From: Larix sibirica
Lineage: Eukaryota > Streptophyta > Pinopsida > Pinales > Pinaceae
Assembly (NCBI GenBank): GCA_004151065.3
Contig: NWUY0303927270.1
Location: 1 to 13,179, forward strand
Direction of reading: 5' to 3'
DNA length: 13,179 nucleotides
Part shown: positions 9,650 to 13,179 of the stretch, one piece after another
Layout of the letters: each line of letters begins with the position of its first letter
Position numbering within the stretch: the first letter of the stretch is position 1
Notes under the pieces: generated by a model
Database searches by the model: none
The model's input: the letters and a program-made list of their open reading frames with translations, nothing else
What the model was told of the DNA's origin: nothing
Program-made: the position numbers and the translations under genes

Positions 9650-10049
9650 CTGAGTTTGTCGAATTCATGTATAATCAAGTGGGTTATCCTTGCCACTTCT
9701 TCGTCATGCATCATGGATGTCTATAGACAAGGTTGGCTATGGTGACCTTCTCTGCCTTGCTACGTTCCCTCAAGCTTCTCTTGGTTTGTGCAACTAACTC
9801 AAGATGAAAATGTCTACAATATGCCCAACCATTTTGCAAGGTTGTCTGACATGTTGGTGGTGTGCCTTGATGATGGGACAAGGCATCTCAATACCGTCTC
9901 CTCTGGCCATCAACCTCATGTCATGTCTGTCTGTGCTGGACAATGACCACCAAGGTGATTGTGCAACATAGGTACTTTAAACTTTTCAAGGCTAAGGCCT
10001 TACAAAAGGTGTCTAAATGGCAACTTTGTTGACAATTGATTTTTTTTAT

Positions 10050-10066
10050 ATTATTATTATTATTAT
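10050..10066. repeat. (ATT)n microsatellite
   Basis: Five ATT units and a partial sixth, directly after a run of seven T's and a TA. It is a short simple repeat. Confidence 0.8.
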
Positions 10067-10520
10067 GATCTTGAACATGATTTTTCTCTAATAAAAAATT
10101 CAAACCATTATAACAATAAATGATTCTTTATATTTAATATAAAGATTCTAAGAGTGACTCATATTAATGACATACAATCTATATCACATCCACTACATCT
10201 AAATGATAAATGATAAATTTATTTGTTAAAGGCTATGCCCTATTTTGACTAATTTTCACATTGTTCATTTTCTTTTCCCCTTATCTTGACTTCCTGAGCT
10301 ACCATATTGGAGATGGTTGGAGTTGTTATCAATGATTATTGCTTTTACATTTCTCAATGGATCTATGGGAATTGGGTGTCTTTATTTATTTGAAGAATTC
10401 AATTCATGTCTCATCTTCCCCTTCTTATGATGTCACTTGTGAGAGAAAAGTTTCTCTATAGTGATGATCACATTAGCGTTAGCGTCTTTGTCACATGCAC
10501 TAAATAATATTTAAAAAAAT

Positions 10521-10538
10521 ATAAATATAAATATAAAT
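10521..10538. repeat. (ATAAAT)3 tandem repeat
   Basis: Three exact tandem copies of ATAAAT following an A-rich run. Confidence 0.75.
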
Positions 10539-10657
10539 TTGATTGGAATCTTACTGGATTCCCTCCAATAATGATCCATTTTCCCATTAATAATAAGTGA
10601 ACAAAATTCTTGGAGAAAACAAAGTCACCAAATATCTATAACCGAAAGAGAATCTAA

Positions 10658-11149
10658 GTGGAAGACAATATATTCTTAGGCCCAAAGTTGTTTCCAGAAT
10701 TGATCTTCGTCATCCAATACAATTCGGCCAAGAAGATACTAGGCACCCTACTTAGGGTCGTTGACGCATATTTTATACATAGTTTTAAACCTAAATGCCA
10801 TCGCTTCGTAAAAAAACTCACCGAGGGCTTTTATTATAAAATTTTATTTTTCGTCTCGCTAATAACTTTTAAGATGAGATGAAAAAGTTATGAAATGGAA
10901 AAACTAATTTGTTCTCACGGGAATGTCGTGCAGCTTTCTTTACCCAAATCCGACTTTTTCTCGAAAGCCACAACCAGTGAACTTGCGGACACCTTTATTT
11001 TAAATAAAAAACCAAAAAGGAATTCTTTTTCAAAAGCTAGTTACGTGAATATTTTGAAAAGTTCTTTGCCTGAGATCCAAGTCTTCCGTTTGCTAATATT
11101 GTTATCCTTGCTTTTAGATAGAAAAATTACCCTAGAACTACTCCTTTAG
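10658..11149 (+). pseudogene. Unrecognised open frame with one stop, possible gene relic
   Basis: One plus-strand frame stays open for about 164 codons with a single interruption, a TGA at 10880-10882. It ends at TAG (11147-11149) and is preceded by TAA (10655-10657). In surroundings this rich in A and T a stop is expected about every 14-15 codons, so the run is longer than usual, though not decisive given how many frames were looked at. The first part has hydrophobic stretches (ELIFVIQY, KILFFVSLITF) and a basic patch (KPKCHRFVKK). The second has KKPKRNSFSKASY and a leucine-rich tail (FRLLILLSLLLD). I recognise no family. There is no ATG at the 5' end, only GTG at 10658, so the true start, if any, is unknown. 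It could be a decayed exon, an organelle-derived fragment or chance. Confidence 0.3.
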
Positions 11150-12211
11150 GTAGAACAAACTGCTTTAGAATAGCTCTTGAATGTGTGACTTTCTTTTATA
11201 TAAATTTCAAGCTTTGTTGTAAATTTGCCATATATATATCGGCTTTATAGACTATATCATTTTCAAAGTTTATAAGGTAACATCATATGATACATGAGAC
11301 ATGGCAAGCATGGGCACCTTTCTTCATGAACTATTATTCTTTCCCTTTTTTTCCATAAATGGTGGAGAGGAAGGAATTACATCACATTCACTTTTAAAAT
11401 AGGAAAAATGCACTATTATTAACCAAAGTGAAGGTGAAGGTGGTTATTTAATGTTGTTAAAAAATGCATGCAAGATGATGGTTTTGGTAGACTTTGAGGT
11501 AACATCTTTAATAGTTTTATTTATTATAAGAGATCTTAAACTTGTTACGATTATGATGTTTCACATTTTATTAATTATATATAACAAATGGTAAATTAGA
11601 TGACATTATAGATAATATTAATTAATATGCATTTATTTTTAGATATAAGAATGGAGAATTAGAACATAATTATGTGACAATGCAAAATATTTGGGTACAT
11701 ATTTGTAGGTACAACTCAATAGATCTCTGCACACCCTATTGATCCTCAAACACCATTTCAAACACCATCGACCTAAGCCTATAATTTAACGATCTAACTT
11801 CCCTTTATTGTCTACCTAACTTTTCCTTAATGTCCATCCTTTTATTTATGCCCTTGGTTGGCTCAACTTCTAGTTTGACTTTTCGGATACTCATCTAACT
11901 CTTTAGCTTCATTTTTATCTATCTCACAACTCTTTATCTTCCTTACATTGTCTTGATCTTTTTTGCATTGTCATCTTTCACGCAACTCCATGCACTTATT
12001 ATTTCATTGTTTTGTGTTCATTGCTCCAAACATCCTTTGCACTTTTTGTGCCCTATCATCTTTGTAAAATTCCCAAGTTAATGTTATCTATGTTTGCCAT
12101 CATCAATTCTCACATGCTTTCTTTCTCCTAGTCAAAATTGTATGCTACATCATATTGTCTCCATGTACAATCTACCTATTGTGTGTGCAATATTCCCTCT
12201 ACACTGCCTTT
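11150..12211. other. Gene-free AT-rich stretch
   Basis: No coding frame, RNA gene or element boundary is supported. From about 11730 the plus strand becomes C/T-rich with many short CTTT and TCAT words but no ordered repeat. Short AT-alternating tracts lie near 11231-11238 and 11575-11582. Confidence 0.55.
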
Positions 12212-12394
12212 CTAACTTAGGTTCAACTTCTCTTGACACACGCTATATTTTTTCTTGGCTATACTTTTCATGGATGCTTTTGTATCTCTACCAACAAAGG
12301 GAAACCTTTTATAATGGGAAGGTGATGCATGAGCATCGGGGCCTAGGCGAAACAGTCGAAGTTGATCAACAGGAGGAGGCCAACCAGAGGGAGT

Positions 12395-12676
12395 GTCGAC
12401 GACCACTGGTGCGGAAGTAAGGTTGGTAGTCGAAGCCAGGCAGTCGAGCGAAAAAACTGTTGATGTGCGGTCGACAGGAGTAGGAGGTTGAGAGTCGACA
12501 AGTTTATGTCGACGGATGACATGTTTGCAGCGAAAGAGGTGGAGTGTCGACAGGTTGTCGAACAACGACACCGACAGGTTTTCGACGGAAGCCAAGCGTG
12601 GAGGAAGGGGTCGACTGGCAGCCGTGGAAGTTAAGTGAAGGTGACGAAGTGCAGTATGGTCAAAGTAAGGGTCGAC
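12395..12676. repeat. Cluster of GTCGAC palindromes
   Basis: GTCGAC occurs at 12395, 12470, 12494, 12508, 12546, 12610 and 12671: seven times in 282 bases, against one per about 4 kb expected at random. An eighth copy is at 13097-13102. The core TCGA also occurs at 12356, 12430, 12444, 12558 and 12582. I saw no GTCGAC in the other 12 kb. Spacing is irregular (14-75 nt). Confidence 0.75.
12544..12585. repeat. Short direct and inverted repeat inside the GTCGAC cluster
   Basis: CGACAGGTTNTCGA occurs twice, at 12548-12561 and 12572-12585, offset by 24 nt and differing at one position. Around the first copy GTGTCG (12544-12549) pairs with CGACAC (12566-12571), giving a 6-bp stem. A smaller nested stem, TGTCG/CGACA, lies at 12556-12570. 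Confidence 0.6.
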
Positions 12677-13069
12677 AACTGTCACAGAGCTAGAGAAGCA
12701 CATAAGTCAAAGTAGAGTACTTAGCAGCCATTCGGGGTTGTTGAGGAAATTATGAGCAGTTAAGGAGGTGGTTGGGATTAGGACATATGTCACCATAGGC
12801 AGATGTTTTGCAGCACGGTCATAAGGCACTGACAACTGCAGGTCCACAGGATCTGGAGGATTTGGTGGACAGAGGAAGAGTGTCTCGAGGAACGGGGTGG
12901 ACCTCGGGAAGAGCACCAGCGGAGCAGAGTAGAAGACCAATGTGAAGGCACAGAGAGAAGTATCGCTCATTTGGAGGAACGATGATTCGATCCATAGCTC
13001 ATTATTCAGCAGAGAACCAGGAGAGGGAGAAGATCGCACACAACCAAAACACACCAGAGAGACGAAATT

Positions 13070-13179
13070 TCATTTTTGTATATTGAAAAGGCTAAGGTCG
13101 ACTTGATTAGTTTACTTTGCATTTTATCCATTGAAACCAATTCACTTTAATATAAGAAGCCTACTTCTGGCATTCAGTT
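13070..13179. other. Right end of window
   Basis: Composition returns to AT-rich here. An AATATAAGAAG word (TATA-like, about 13149-13159) and a pyrimidine-rich stretch follow the eighth GTCGAC. This would fit the promoter part of a plant LTR, but no LTR boundary, primer-binding site or second copy is in the window, so I do not call one. Confidence 0.3.

Larger units (their letters stand above)
9727..10657. other. Gene-free stretch with two simple repeats
   Basis: No coding frame of interest. The first part (to about 9960) is moderate in GC; from 10020 on it is strongly AT-rich. It contains an (ATT)n run and a triple ATAAAT run, listed separately. Confidence 0.55.
12212..13069 (-). pseudogene. 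Unrecognised minus-strand open frame with one stop
   Basis: A single minus-strand frame runs from just after a TGA near 13070 down to 12212, about 285 codons, with one stop (TGA, 12709-12707). The translation is rich in Ser, Leu, Pro and Thr. I see no domain, signal peptide in this frame, or catalytic motif. The block is GC-richer than its surroundings and pyrimidine-rich on this strand, which itself lowers stop frequency, so coding status is doubtful. GTCGAC words inside it fall in different frames, giving Val-Asp in four cases and other pairs in three. The repeated signal is therefore in the DNA, not the protein. It may be retroelement leader or LTR sequence, a broken gene, or chance. Confidence 0.22.

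Noticed and set aside
9330-9668. Minus-strand open frame of 112 codons, with overlapping frames on both strands
   Set aside because: It lies in the GTGCACCCAA repeat; several frames are open at once, and the translation only reflects the repeat (recurring GCT, W and H residues).
12094-12420. Plus-strand open frame of 108 codons
   Set aside because: It crosses the composition boundary near 12300, shows no motif, and its end is low-complexity sequence from the GTCGAC region.
1-13179. CRISPR array, prokaryotic operons, riboswitches
   Set aside because: No regularly spaced identical repeats or prokaryotic gene organisation; the LINE and its poly(A) tail mark the sequence as eukaryotic.

Overview
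The window looks like nuclear, intergenic DNA of a seed plant with a repeat-rich genome. The evidence is AT-rich, CpG-poor, gene-free flanks, no intact host gene, no tRNA or rRNA, and one long non-LTR retrotransposon of the plant L1 type that carries an RNase H domain. Nothing in the sequence fixes the species. A gymnosperm or other large-genome plant would fit, but that is a guess.

The one securely identified object is an L1-type LINE on the minus strand, about 2231-6810. Read in its own direction (high to low coordinates) it holds a 3' remnant of ORF1 (6810-6538), a 7-nt ORF1/ORF2 overlap, and a complete-length but broken ORF2 (6544-2427). ORF2 contains an APE-type endonuclease, reverse transcriptase, zf-RVT zinc-knuckle region and RNase H in that order. 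A short 3' UTR with an AATAAA signal and an 11-nt poly(A) tail follow. A near-perfect target-site duplication (2222-2232 and 6811-6822) brackets it exactly where the ORF1 frame stops being coding-like. This is a 5'-truncated insertion made by target-primed reverse transcription. ORF2 is dead: I count six in-frame stops and one frameshift. Every catalytic motif of the endonuclease, RT and RNase H can still be read, and the RT block is open for 481 codons, so the copy is not very old.

Left of the LINE (1-2221) I see no gene. Right of it, 6823-9190 is AT-rich and gene-free. About 9425-9649 holds a degenerate short repeat based on GTGCACCCAA. Simple repeats lie near 9193, 10050 and 10521. At 10658-11149 one plus-strand frame stays open for about 164 codons with a single stop; I do not recognise the product and treat it as a possible gene relic.

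The last kilobase (12300-13060) has clearly different composition: more GC, with CpGs retained and pyrimidine-rich minus strand. It contains seven GTCGAC palindromes within 282 bp, an eighth at 13097, and a minus-strand frame of about 285 codons with one stop. I cannot name it; it may be part of another unannotated repeat or retroelement. I found no convincing new functional system. The items most worth checking are this GTCGAC-rich block, the 10.66-11.15 kb open frame, and the ORF1/ORF2 junction of the LINE.
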